Shown piece after piece: positions 11,340-22,560 of a stretch of 64,000 bases of DNA. The notes beneath the pieces are model-generated. The model ran no database searches and was not told the origin of the DNA. It was given only the letters and a program-made list of their open reading frames with translations. The position numbers were made by a program, and so were the translations under genes. Position 1 is the first letter of the stretch; every line of letters starts with the position of its first letter. Origin of the DNA: Cunninghamia lanceolata. Its lineage: Eukaryota > Streptophyta > Pinopsida > Cupressales > Cupressaceae. The stretch lies in NCBI GenBank assembly GCA_027924645.1, contig BSBN01001688.1:124001-188000 (forward strand). The letters run 5' to 3'.

Positions 11340-12799
11340 GATCGCATTCAATAGATGGATATGTCTCAGTTAAAGCTATGGATAGCGCCTGTCCCCTAAC
11401 CAACTTCAAAGAGTGTATCTCAAGATCAAATTCCTACAAAATCATAGCCTATTTGCCTCTCCTTTCCCCTAGCTCATTTTGCATCAACAAGGATTTAACT
11501 ACTGGGTTAGGGACAATTTCCATGACCTTGCTCCGAAGTATGTAGTGTCTAAATTTCTTCACAGCCCTAACCAATGCATAAGCCTATTTTTCCATATAAG
11601 AATATCTAGTCTCAGCATCTTTGAAAGGTGCGCTCATAAATGCAATAGGTCTTTCATCCCCTCCCTTTTCTTCTGGGTTAGAACAACTACACAAGAGTTC
11701 TCAGACGTAAAGGAATAAATATAAAAGGGGAGGGTGTAATTTGGGTTGGTGAGTGCAGGAGCTTGGGCAATGGTACCCTTTATCTTTGTGAAAGCTTGCT
11801 TAGTTTCACTAGGCCATTGTATCTTAGCATCTTTCTTCAACATATCATTTAAAGGCTTAACTATCTTAGCAAATCCAATGATGAACTTTTTGATAAAATT
11901 AATCTTACCAAAGAAAGATTTGAGTTCTTTTTTGCTACCTAGAAAAGGAATCCTCTGGATTGCTTCTACTCTTTCTGGATCAATAGAAATTGATTCCTCA
12001 AAAATGATGTGTCCCAAGAGCTTCCTTTTGTTACTCTGACTATGCACTTTTTAGGGTTTAGGGAAACCCCATATTGTCTACACCTCTGGAGGACTTTTCT
12101 CAAGTCAATAACATGATCACCTCTATTATTGGAGAAAATAGTCAAGTCATCCATATATATTATAATTCAATTGTCAATTAAACCTTTGAATGCAACGCCC
12201 ATGGCCCTTTGAAAAGTAGCACCTGATTTAATCAAACCAAAGGGCATTCTTATGTAAGCATAATTACCCCATTTGCAAGTGAAAGTGGTTTTTAGTCTAT
12301 CTTGCTCTTCTACCATGACCTGATTGTACCCTAAGAACCCATCCAGAAATGACATCATTTGGGAACCATTGATGATTTGAAATAATTCATCAAGGGAAGG
12401 CAATGGATAATTGTCCTTCTCAGAGGCTTGGTTCAGATTTCTAAAGTCCACACAGAGCCTTATTTCTCCATTCTTCTTTCTGGCAGGAACCAAGTTAGCT
12501 ACCGAGGTAGAGTGTCTCACAGGGAATATGATTCTAGTGGAAAGTAGTTTTTGTACCTCTTTGAATATCAATGGCTCCAACAAGGTATTAATAGGCCTGA
12601 GCTTTTGTCTGAATGGTTTGGAGTTAGGCTTTAGAGCAATTGTGTGCTTGAAGATGGATATGTTAAAGGTTTTTAGATCTTTGTAAGTCCATTCTATAAC
12701 ATCCTTGAAGTCTTTCAGTGCCTGGATAATTCCTTCTCTTTCCTCGGGCTGACAAGCTTTCCCAATAAGAACGTTTTTGGTCTTCCGCTCGTCTCGCAA
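11340..12799 (-). pseudogene. Ty3/gypsy reverse transcriptase plus degenerate native RNase H (element A)
   Basis: The first frame (12799-12167) runs from a linker through PFRQKLRPIN, RKKNGEIRLCVDFRNLN, FLDGFLGYNQ and MPFGLIKSGATFQRAM. It ends at a TGA directly before the catalytic YMDD, which is in the next open stretch (12154 onward, YMDDLTIFS). A frameshift near 12030 leads to LLGHIIFEESISIDPERVEAI and the connection domain. The native RNase H that follows reads YIYSFTSEN where YTDAS is usual, losing the first catalytic aspartate, exactly as in element B. In-frame TAGs at 11584-11586, 11449-11451 and 11434-11436 sit where element B has Q, W and Q. The glutamine at 11389-11391 is still CAG here but TAG in element B. 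Confidence 0.85.
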
Positions 12800-13139
12800 G
12801 CTAACCGTATCATATTTGCCACTGCCTAAATTCTTCTAATTTATTTCCCTATGGCTTTGATCTACATCAAACAATCTCTCTAGTGTGATCAATCCTTTGG
12901 GGATGTTGTTTGTTTTTAGGTTGATAATCTCCTTTTCATTAACTTTGAAGGGGTCTCAGTCACATTCATTGATTACTTATGCTTCAAAAATACCAATGTT
13001 AGTAATGAAGTCCAAAATATGCTTATCATCATCAAATACCTAACAGTGTCTGACATTATCTGGGACTCCTGAACTGGGTACCAATTCCACTGAGAATTTC
13101 TTCAGCTTTGATCCTGCTATTGGTTCTAGTGTACTAGTT

Positions 13140-13512
13140 GCAGCAATTACCAGTGAATCAGCCACCTAGTTCTTATTCCTAGGTACGGACTTTATGTTAA
13201 AGGCATCAAAATCTTCTATGAGTCCTAGACTCTGTTCCTATATGCATTCATTCTTTTGTCATGGCAGGCACACTTTCCTCTTACTTTCCTGGTTATCAAC
13301 TGGGAATCTCCCTGCACCCTTAGCAACTTGGCACCCTTCTGGTGAGCTAGTAACAATCCCCTTAGCAGAGCCTCATATTCAGCTATATTATTGGTGCAAG
13401 GAAACTGTAATCTATATGATGCAAAGAATGATCTCCCTTTAGGGTTTACCAGTTCCACTCCAGCTCTACATCCTTGTTTGCACTTGGAACCATCATGTCT
13501 GAGGCTCCACAA
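13140..13512 (-). pseudogene. Additional (archaeal-type) RNase H domain upstream of RT (element A)
   Basis: The minus-strand frame 13512-13225 and its continuation show the four RNase H landmarks in order: HDGSK (first Asp), NNIAEYEALLRGL (Glu), VQGDSQLI (second Asp), and VADSL (last Asp) near 13160 after an in-frame TAG at 13166-13168. Spacing of about 120 residues suits a complete domain. All catalytic carboxylates are retained, in contrast to the native RNase H after RT. Tat-branch elements are known to have gained a second RNase H; here it precedes RT on the coding strand, between protease and RT. It would degrade RNA in RNA:DNA hybrids during reverse transcription. Confidence 0.75.
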
Positions 13513-13559
13513 CTCATTTTCCCTATGTAGAAAAGCCTTCTAGACTAGCTTTGTGTGAG

Positions 13560-13856
13560 GGGAAGCCTTCTTCATTTGTTCAGTTCCTCGATAGCCTCAG
13601 TATGCAATACCATAATGGCTTCTTCGGGAGCTTCTGCGATGGTTTCTTCAGCTTCTGCGATGGTTTCTTCAACTTTTGTAATGGTTTCTTCTGGTTTTAT
13701 CTTTTCATCCTCAGTCATTGCATTTATCTCTGCTTGAGATTCAATGAGGTTTACTACTATAAGACATTCAAAACAGTAGAGCTCAGAATGGGGCTCTTGA
13801 TGAACCCTACACCAGTCTGGAAGTAAAAGTTCTATTGTTTGAGTGTGTGGTCCCAA
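13560..13856 (-). pseudogene. Acidic linker of polyprotein between protease and added RNase H
   Basis: The minus frame 13856-13572 contains a short in-frame repeat of the type EETI-(T/A)-(K/E)-(V/A), three to four tandem units around 13690-13620, very rich in glutamate. It joins the protease-side frame (ending at 14030) with the RNase H frame. Likely a flexible linker; no enzymatic motif is seen. Confidence 0.5.
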
Positions 13857-14029
13857 TAATTATTTATCATGTGATAGCTTTTGCATGAATTTCTATAAGA
13901 AGCATTTATCTAGGCCCTCAATAGTCAGACCCATCATAATCTCTTTATAAACCCCAAGATCAACATCTACAAAGCACACTTCGTTAAGAGCATTATATCT
14001 AGTGATCAAATGTTTCAATCTAGGTTCAC

Positions 14030-14483
14030 TAAGAACCTAAATCTGGTTAGAATTTCCTTTCCAGGGAATCCACATGTGTGAGAAATCAGTAGCAAAGTAA
14101 CCATTCAAGCTCCTAGTCCAGTCTCTACTTAACAACATGCCATAGGCTTTAGGAATATCAACTACTTGGATGTCAATATGGCTTTGGATGTGAGGTTTGA
14201 GTACTAGATGTATGTGAACATCTTTGATTTCACCCACCACCTTTACCTCAGTCTTATCTAACTAAACCACCTTTTGGTTAGTTTTAGTAGGTGTGAGATT
14301 GAGCTTTTGACAAATTGAATAAGGCATGACATTACCTGAGGCTCCAAATTCAATTAAGCAATTGTGTAGATTTTTTCTAGTTATCCTGAGGCTCAGCAAG
14401 AATGGAGGTGTACCTATTTTTTCTATGTATAAGGCTGCCAAGATATCATCAGTTGCAGCCTTCACCTCTGTTTGCTTGGCCTA
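14030..14483 (-). pseudogene. Retropepsin-like protease (element A)
   Basis: Frames 14465-14262 and 14240-14037 read on through TAG stops at 14262-14264 and 14037-14039. The active-site region reads LIEFGASGNVMP, where plant Ty3 proteases normally have L-I-D-S-G-A-S; the catalytic Asp is replaced by Glu and the Ser by Phe. Downstream the conserved segments YGMLLSRDW and LNGYFATDFSHMWIP match the C-terminal half seen in plant Ty3 polyproteins. It would process the Gag-Pol polyprotein, but this copy is inactive. Confidence 0.75.
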
Positions 14484-16156
14484 ATCCTTTCCTTGTAAGA
14501 GCTTGAGCAAAGCTTCTTGCTAATTTGGACATTCATGTACTACATCTAGGATTGGCATGTTGGCTTTAGTTTTCTTTAAGTCATCCATGAGATCATATTT
14601 GGAACTTGTCATACTTTGTCCCCTATATTGGTTGGCTTTAAAAGTTCCATCTGTGGGTCCCATCGGAGGAGGTGGATTGTTATCTGCATTAGGATCAGGT
14701 GGGACACTATTGTAGTTTGGTGGGATGGAAGTAGTGAGGGGCTCTTTACCTTTGTTCCTCAAGTAGTAGTTGCTTTTGAACTACTGGTAAGCTAGGACCT
14801 CAATCTCTGGCTCATTGTCATCTTCATAAGGGAAAACATGTGTCAAATTGTAAGGCAGTCCCTATATCTCTAGGAGGGTTATCATTTTCTTCATGCTGTA
14901 TATGTCTATCAACTTGAAATATTTGTGTTATCTTATACATTTCAGTGCAGTTGAGCTCAAAGTGGTCTAAGGTTTCATGTAACCTATACTAATGCGACAG
15001 AGGTTTTATCTCAGAGAAGTTTACTGGATTTGTCCGATCTAAGGGAGAAGGTACTCCTCCATTGTTTGGCCTTGTGTTTTAAGTCATATTCTACCTTTGA
15101 GAATTAAAACCCCTGTTGTGTCCTTGATTCTGGTTATTTTGATTTTGATGCAAATCCTCATGATTACTGATCTTAAACCTGGTGAGCTCATTGGTAACTT
15201 TGGCTAGTGCTTTTTTCACAGCCTTTAATTCTGACGCCAATTGTGAAGTCTAACTTGCACAAGGTTGTGGGGATACTGTAGATGAACTAGCCTGGTGAGT
15301 GTATTGAGAGTTAACTATGTTGGCATGATTCACTATAGGCTGATCAAAGACAGAGGGAATAGGGTGGGTTGTTGTAGCTTGACTATTATAAGCTTGTCCT
15401 AGGGCAGGTAACATAGGGTTTGGACCAATCTAATTTAAAGGCTGAGCATAGCTGATCTATGGTCCAAACAGTGAATTACCTATTAGAATTGGATTCAGTG
15501 AGTGTTTGGTTGATAGCATACATCTGATTAGGCATTCCCAGAAAACCTAGGGAAGGCATAGTCCCAAAAGCCCCTGCAACAATAGGTTACATTTCTCTGT
15601 GTAACATGAGGGCCTCAGCATAAACTTTTGCTAGAGTATCCAGGTTTTGTTGAGTCTTGTTAAGTAAAATAGTTGTGAAGGGGTTAATAGCTCTAAGGTA
15701 ATCTTGAATTGCAGCTGCCTCCTCAACCACATAAGGTTGTGCTAGCCTCTTATAAAATTTATGGAACCTGGTGTTGAACATAGTTAGGGGTTCACTGGGT
15801 TGGATCTTGCAAGAGGCAAACTATTGATATATACTACTTGGGTCAATGTATACCCTAAACTGATCTCTGAAAGCTTCTTCCAACTTTTCTCAAGTGTCGA
15901 TAGATCCTGTAGGTATGTGTAGGTACCATGAAAAGGTGACCTCTCCCAGCGAATAAGGGAAGAGGTGCAGGACCACATCGAGATGGGGAACAACATCTCT
16001 AGCAATGGCTTCTTTGAAATCTTGAATGTGTTCTTTAGCACTTTTGCCTTCTCCATAAATGAACTTATGATAGAATTTCTCAAGATTTTTAGGCATAGGA
16101 TGGAGAGGAGCTGCCAAGGACAAGGGTGAGTGGTCTGCCCTAAAGTATGCGGCCAT
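14484..16156 (-). pseudogene. Gag polyprotein (element A)
   Basis: The minus strand starts at MAAYFRADHSP (16156). The capsid-like part includes LEKFYHKFIYGEGKSAKEHIQDF, VTFSWYLHIPTGS, then EKLEEAFRDQF after a TGA in place of Trp, and MFNTRFHKFYKRL (15781 onward). This W-x-L...F pattern is typical of retrotransposon Gag. A TAG at 15821-15823 and others break the frame. The C-terminal part (14762-14520) is Pro/Asn-rich and ends near HECPN with a TAG at 14520-14522, followed by another at 14481-14483 before the protease. A canonical CCHC knuckle was not found; HETLDHFELNC-like text near 14950 may be its remnant. Confidence 0.75.
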
Positions 16157-17105
16157 TGGTGCCTAGGGTGGTTCTTCTAGGAAGGTCTCTAGGGTTTCAG
16201 ATCTAGCTAACCTGACAGACCTAAAGTTTAACTTCACTATTTACCACGGTCACTCCTGATCTTACGGTGATGTTGGAGCTCTTGGAATTCGGCTTCACTA
16301 ACTGACCAGGATCTAGTTAATCTTCTTCTTGTAATGGTTGAAGAAACCCTAGATAGATCCAGATTGTTCAGGACCTCCTTCCAGTGCCAGTTCTGTTAAT
16401 AGTTGTTTTCATGCATCAACTCAAGTAGAACAAAAGGTTCACTCTACTTCTCCAGAAAGGTAAATAAATGTAAAGGTTTTACCCTAAGGTCCATGTTTCA
16501 CTAGGTCACAGTAGTGTTAGAATAGCAAAGTGGACAATGTAAATGTTTTTTCAAGGGGCCTGCACTGGTAATAACAATCTAAAAAATTGATGAGTCCTCT
16601 AATGGGTAAATTTTCAATGGAGTGTGAGAAGCTAATCTAATCCTAGGTTATGTAAAGAAAAAAGAAAAAAGAGGGTTTAGGGTTTAAGGAAAGAAAACAA
16701 AAGAGCCTAGACAGCCTCTGTACCTAGCTTTTTACTTCATATAATGAACATTAGTACGATTGATTAAATAGGCACTAGGTGACCAGTATTCCACACAATC
16801 ATAACTAATGCAAGTGCAATATTCTAAGGAAAATAGAAAGAGAACAAGGAACTTGGAGACATCATTTCATCTGCATAGAATCCAAAACCCTTATTCACTT
16901 ACCACACTTAAGATTTATCAAATTAAGCACAACATCCACTAATGCAAAATCATATGCAAGGAAAAGAAACACAATTACATTACCACCATAGGGCAGAAAC
17001 ACATGAATGATTCCCAAAAAATAGACTTCTCATTAATAAACAAAATGCTGGCAAATTACAAAAGAGCAGTATTCACATGCCCTATATGCAAATGAGATAT
17101 GCTAG
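16157..17105 (-). other. Non-coding spacer between ORF1 and gag of element A
   Basis: AT-rich sequence with no frame of length and no motif recognised. In Ogre-type elements the extra ORF and gag are separate, so a spacer here is expected. Confidence 0.4.
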
Positions 17106-18841
17106 TTACAAGCTAAAATACAAGCATAACTTGTGCTCGTACAAGTTCTCTATGTTTCCCCTGAATTGCAGTAGGGTTAGTTTGTTCAATAGCTGGAGCA
17201 GCATATACTTGCTTTTCTTTCTTTTTCCTTTATGTCTGGCTCCTGCTTTCTGCCTCCTTGACTGACCTGAGATTGAGCATAGGACTGACATGTCTTCAGT
17301 TTGATCCCATCTGATTGGGGCTAAGGGGAGGTTATACACCTTTTGGTTCTCATATGAGGGGTCTAATATTGCACCATTTTCCTTCATCCCCTTGGGAACT
17401 TTGGGTAGTCCATGGCAATCTAGCCTTTTCAGCAGATGGAGACTAATTCTATAGTAGTCCCTCTTTCTGACCTCATGGTCATCGGCACAATTCTCCCAGT
17501 GATCCTCAATAGCATATTCATGCACATACCAACTCCCTATTAAGGGGTTGACCCACCCAATAGTGTCAAATCTACTTCTAATGTTATCAAAGGAACTCAA
17601 AGATAAGAAGGCCAACTCTACCTCTGCATTCTTTGCATTTATCATGTTTGGGCAGTTGTACTCTCCTATCTTGATTGGAAATTTGAAGTTGGACTTGTGC
17701 TTTCCAGCAATCAGTTTGTATACTTCAGAGCTTGCCGACATACCTCCAATAGGATGACCTTATCACTAGGGTATCTTGGCATCTTGTAGGGGGCCTTACC
17801 AAACCCCATGACTCTGATGTATGTGAAGGTTTGAAACTAAATATACTAGCTTCCCTAGTTTACCAGCTCTTATGTTGCCTCAAGAGATAGCCTCTTTGCA
17901 TAGTCATCATTCTCTAATCCTCTAATCACTTCATACATAAAGGCATCATTAACAACACAATAGCTTTTCAAGTTGGTCATTAATTCTAGCTGGGGAAAGT
18001 GGTTGTAGACTAGGACTTCTCCCTATTGGAAGGATCCCACCTACAGTAGCCTTGGGAAACTGGCTTGATAGGCCAACAGATAGACCAGGTAAGAGGTCAT
18101 GCAGAACTCCTTTGTTTCAATAACCTCAGAAATTTTCTCATCCAGCTTGTCACTTATAAATGATCCCTAGTCAATCCTCTTACCATCTATGATTTTGATG
18201 CAGAAGTGGCACATCCATGGATACCACTTGTCAGCAGCAGGCAGCCCAAATACTCTGCTCAAGAGGGCAATAAATCTCCTCCCATCTTGTTTGAATTCAT
18301 TGTATGGCTATACTGGAGCCATCTTCAATAGATTCTTCCTTTGTGTAATCAAAAGATGTTGATTCATGTAACCTGTGGTTGTGGTAATATTACCATTGTA
18401 GAAGGTAAATGCGAAGTTTTTTATAATTTTGTCATAGTCTGCATATGTGGGTAGACCAAATACTTTGTCTACCATGTCAGAAGAAATATCCAAAACTAGG
18501 TTTCTTCCTGGTCCAATCACCTTTTTTATGCCAGCCTTATACTCTAGGGCACATGCCAATACTAGTTCAGGTGCCTATATAGAAACTAGAAATGCAGCCG
18601 CCTGAAGTAATCCAGAGTTTCCCATGCATTGTGTTTGAAAAGACTTGTTGTCTTCATTCCTTAGCTGCTGCCAGTAGCCCCAAGGGTCTGGGTGTCCACT
18701 GTCTATGTCTCCAATCTTTGGATAAGGGTTAGACAACTTGGAGGCGGCCAAATATCCCCTAAATTCCATCTTCTTATCTGCTACCGGAGGCAGTGGTGGT
18801 GGTGCCTCAGCTATTTTCCATGCGTTCATACACACCACCAA
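17106..18841 (-). pseudogene. Extra ORF1 upstream of gag, Tat/Ogre-like (element A)
   Basis: About 580 codons can be followed on the minus strand from MVVCMNAWKIAEAPP (18841) through VFGLPTYADYDKI (near 18450) to the largest open piece, 17741-17106. The frame is interrupted mainly by TAG. The second open piece contains WVNPLIGSWYVHEY and a basic tail (RRQKAGARHKGKRKKSK), suggesting nucleic-acid or nuclear contact, which is an inference. The 18938-17951 part is duplicated at window positions 1-987. Its position between 5' LTR and gag matches the uncharacterised ORF1 of Ogre elements. Function is unknown. Confidence 0.6.
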
Positions 18842-18980
18842 TCACTAGTGTTGTAAGCTTATTCCATAGTTATCCATTATTGAATCATTATAAACATTAT
18901 TGAAAACACCATAAAATAGTGGAAAATACATTATTCTGGCAAAAGTCAAAGATCATGGATCGGGCCCTACTCCTTTCGTA

Positions 18981-20532
18981 TGCTAAAAGAATGGGAAGAG
19001 CAGAAGAGGAAGGCACGATGTTGAAACTCTAATAAAGCTGTCTCAAAGGATTATCATCAATGCAAGAGACTGAACCCTGAACTTTGACAAAGTCTATATA
19101 GCTGAGATTTGGGAGGTGGGGCTTACTCCTTCTATGGTCAAGCATCACGAAAGGGAGAAACAAGGCTTGATGCCTGAACCCTAACGCTACACTAAAATAA
19201 ATGGGACATGGAATTCTGAGGCTATCTCTAACCAAACAAGAAGCTGCAACAATGAAGCTCTGGCACCTGAGCTCTGATGCCTTACTAAAGAAAAAAGAGT
19301 GGGAGGTGGGAGCGACACTTATCAAAGTAAACTAGAAAGGGAAATGATGAACCCCCGATATCTGAACTCTGACAAGTAAATAAAGGCATATGCGGGATCG
19401 AATGGAAGAACCTTAGGCTGCTAAAGAGGAAGGTGAAAGATCGGAAGCTCGATCTCTGCCATTCCAATGCATAATGAAAGCAAAAGGTACCCAAAACAGC
19501 CAAAAGAGGGAAAACAAAAGATCGGAAGCCTAATCTCCGCCATTCTAACCATCCAAAAGCATAGAGTACAAATAGCATCGAGAAACATGCATAGTCAAAA
19601 AATGGATTTAATGGCCCCAAACGTAAAAAACTAAAACCATTTCATAAAATGCTCAGTAATAACTAAAACAACCAGATTTAAGCATAAATCAACCAATAAA
19701 ATCACGGCCATAACCCCAAATCCAAAATTAAAGCATGCAAAGTAAATGGGGTAAGGAATAAATATAATACCAACCTAAAAAATGTGCACAAAGTCAATAC
19801 TCCAATAGAAATGCACTTTAATCCAAATCGTGAAAATGCAGTAGAAGGTCAAAAAGATCACAATCTGAAGATTGGATTTGCAGAGCTCAGAGAGAAAATT
19901 AGTTGTAAAAAGCTTGAGTGAAAACAAATGAGCTCAAAATAGCAATAAAAGAGGGTCGCGACATGCACGGGAGACCGCCATTAATGCGTTGCCAAAGGGT
20001 AGGTGGAGGGAAATCAATTCCCACGCCGCAAAACCAACCATCGGACAAGCTGAAGGCTGATCTCTGATGCTACGCAGGTGATCTACCAACTCCACACTAT
20101 TGTTCTCTAGATCGGTCCGTCAGGGAATGCTTCACATTCATTCAAAGATGACCAACCCTAACGTAATAATGTCCATACAAGCTCAGCAACAGTCCACTGA
20201 CCGGAGCATCAGAGATGGTTTTACTGTCATGCAATCATGACAAACTCTGACATTCTGAATGGAAATTCTGGCAAACGGGAACAAAGCCAATTCAACAAGT
20301 AAAACCATTAGAGCTTCAGACCTCCCCCTTCGAGAGCACCAGAAGGCCAAAGTCTGAAAGTCCAACAGTAAAAAACTAAAAAAAAAGGCTAAGTGTAAAT
20401 CATAGGGAGTCCAAACCAGAAATTCCAACCTCTTTTCCAAAGTCAGGATAAAGCAGCATACTTCACTTAGCAAGACAAAAGAAGGGGCGTCCCTATTTTG
20501 GTCACAAAAAAGGATGCGTTGTGAGGACCACA
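18981..20532 (-). repeat. 5' LTR of element A
   Basis: Direct repeat partner of 7249-8816. On the minus strand it begins TGTGGTCC at 20532 and ends at 18981. The sequence immediately inside (18980 downward) does not show a tRNA-Met primer-binding site. The outer side abuts a chromovirus integrase fragment at 20533. Confidence 0.8.
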
Positions 20533-21740
20533 ATAGGAAGTTTGTCCAGAGTTGTGAAGTATGCCAAGTTGCAAAAGGGAGTAGTTAGAATAGTGGATTA
20601 TACAAATCTTTGATAGTACCGGAGAGACCTTGGAAAGATATAAGCATGGATTTCATATTAGGTTTTCCAAGAACACAGAAGGGACATGATTCTATATTTG
20701 TAGTAGTGGACAAATTTTCAAAGATGGCTCATTTCATTCCTTGTAAGAAGACAAATGATGCAGTGCATGTTGCTGACCTATTTTTCAAGGAGATTGTAAG
20801 ATTGCATGGATTACCTAAGAGTATAGTTTCTGACAGAGATACAGGATTCATTGGATATTTTTGGAGGACATTGTAGAAGAAGATGAAGACAGACCTAAAG
20901 TTCAGTTTAGCATTTCAACCACAAATAGATGGACAAATACAAATGGTAAATAGGAGCTTGGATAACCTGTTGAGATGTTTAATAGGAGATAAGGTAGCAA
21001 ATTGGGATATATTTCTACCATAAGAAGAATTTGCATACAATAACTCAGTGAGCAGAAGTATAGGGAAGAAACCATTTGAATTTGTGACCAGAGTACAACC
21101 TAGAGGAGTTGCAGAGCTAAGAGACATCAATATGGATGACAAGAGAAGTACAAAGACAAAAAAAATTGTAAGATATATGGAAATAGTACACAACCAAGTC
21201 AAGAAACATTTGGAGGAGATGAATAGTAAGTATAAGGAACAAGTAGATGAGAAGAGGAGACATAAGGAATTTTCTGTTAGAGATGATGTCATGGTATATT
21301 TAAGAAAGGATAGATTTCAAGTAGGGACATACAACAAGCTGAAGATGAGGAAGTTTGGACCATGTAAGATTCTTAGGAATTTTGATTCAGGAAATGCATA
21401 TGAAGTGGAGTTACCAGAGACATTTGGAATATCACCTATATTCAATATTGTTGACCTATATCAGTATCATGAAGGAGATACAAGTGACAACATTGAAGTT
21501 GGATTGAAGGACTAGTTACCATGGCAACAACTGGAGTAGATAGAGAAGATTTGGGATAGCAGAATTGGACTCAACACTAGAGGCAAGCAATACAAAGAAT
21601 GCCTAGTCAAGTGGAAAGGAAGACCAGAAGAAGATTCATCATGGATTTCTTAGGCTGAGGTAGACCGCCTTTGGTTTTCCTCTAGCCCCAATGAAGTGAG
21701 GGACTCACTTTTCAAAAAACCCTAGGTGTCTGATGCAGGA
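20533..21740 (+). pseudogene. Chromovirus integrase with C-terminal chromodomain (fragment)
   Basis: Begins inside the zinc finger (CEVCQVAKG, 20560s) directly at the LTR edge of element A. Core motifs are [31 protein letters not shown] (first Asp near 20650) and SDRDTGF (second Asp near 20833). The usual QTE glutamate reads QIQMVNRSL, so the third catalytic residue is lost. The open frame 21048-21515 carries the linker and GPCKIL/SPIFNIVDLYQY. TAG stops at 21513-21515, 21537-21539 and 21651-21653 interrupt the tail, which reads as a chromodomain: IWDSRIGLNT...YLVKWKG-like (YKECLVKWKG), SSWIS. Chromodomains direct integration to particular chromatin. gag, protease and RT are missing. Confidence 0.85.
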
Positions 21741-22560
21741 GCATCCTAGGTTGCAAAGCAATCTTGCATCAACCAAAAATATTTGCTTTCTTTTCTTTTC
21801 TTACACTTCAACCACAGTTCAATCATTTATAGTTCCAGCATTTTCTACCACATTCTACTGCATCTTCATTTCAAATCTTACGAAGCAAGACTTAGATCCT
21901 ATACTATGTCAGCTACATCATATTCAGATTTCATGATATTTGGATTCATCTACAGAGAGATATCACTATCAGAAGATCACCAGTTCTCCAAGAACAGGGC
22001 ATTCATTAGTTAGCATAAGAAAACAAGGTTTGTGAAGCATTCTCGTGACTTGTGGAGCCAAATGGAACATCACACAAGGCAATTTGGGACCAAATAGACC
22101 TTCGTTGAGATCCACATCAGGTTCATTTGCAGAGTGTTACCAAGAGTTGTAGGCCGACCTACACATTACATCTTGAATTGGAGTTTGAGACCTCTTTAGG
22201 CTGACGTGGAGGATTCTATGAGCTAGAAGATGATATGTAAACATTCATGAGATGCATTAGGAAGGAATTCATCCATATCTGATAGCCGAATAGAAAGATA
22301 GTTCTTTTTCGAAGGCACTTTAATGCCATATCATTCATGTATGTTGTAACCTGAAAAGCAGGGTTGTGAGCCCATGATTGTAGCTTGCATGTTGCCGACA
22401 TATAAGCATTGTAATTATCTGACATATTGATCATATAAAATCTTGCATTGCATTCTAGTCTTGTGTTTTGTCTATGTTGTTTCTGTTGTGTTTACTCTAG
22501 TTGCATGGTTGGACAGTCCATTCTCTAGACCCTCCATCCATGATTGCACCACCTTGATGC
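21741..22560 (+). other. 3' region, possibly LTR, of the chromovirus fragment
   Basis: TGATGCAGGAGCATC at 21731 could be an LTR start, or the end of the coding tail (VSDAGAS). A T-rich stretch and a terminal text ending near 'cttgatgcaatag' at 22562 fit a decayed LTR, but no second copy exists in the window to prove it. Confidence 0.3.

Larger units (their letters stand above)
7249..20532 (-). mobile_element. Tat/Ogre-like Ty3/gypsy retrotransposon (element A), near full length
   Basis: Two direct repeats of about 1.56 kb (7249-8816 and 18981-20532) bracket a minus-strand internal region. On the minus strand the order is LTR, extra ORF1, gag, protease, added RNase H, RT, native RNase H, integrase, LTR. 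The extra ORF ahead of gag, the second RNase H and the long LTRs are features of the Tat/Ogre branch of plant Ty3 elements (family knowledge). The LTR ends are TGTGGTCC... and ...CTTTTAGCA on the minus strand. The flanks TCATA (left) and ATAGG (right) do not match, and the two sides belong to unrelated elements, so a later rearrangement or recombination between copies is likely. No standard tRNA-Met primer site was recognised next to the 5' LTR. All genes carry stops or frameshifts. Confidence 0.8.

Noticed and set aside
13551..13826. Plus-strand frames with repeated FGF/FCDG residues.
   Set aside because: Antisense shadow of the Glu-rich repeat in the minus-strand polyprotein linker.
20915..21292. 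Minus-strand 125-codon hydrophobic frame.
   Set aside because: Antisense of the chromovirus integrase, which shows clear motifs on plus.
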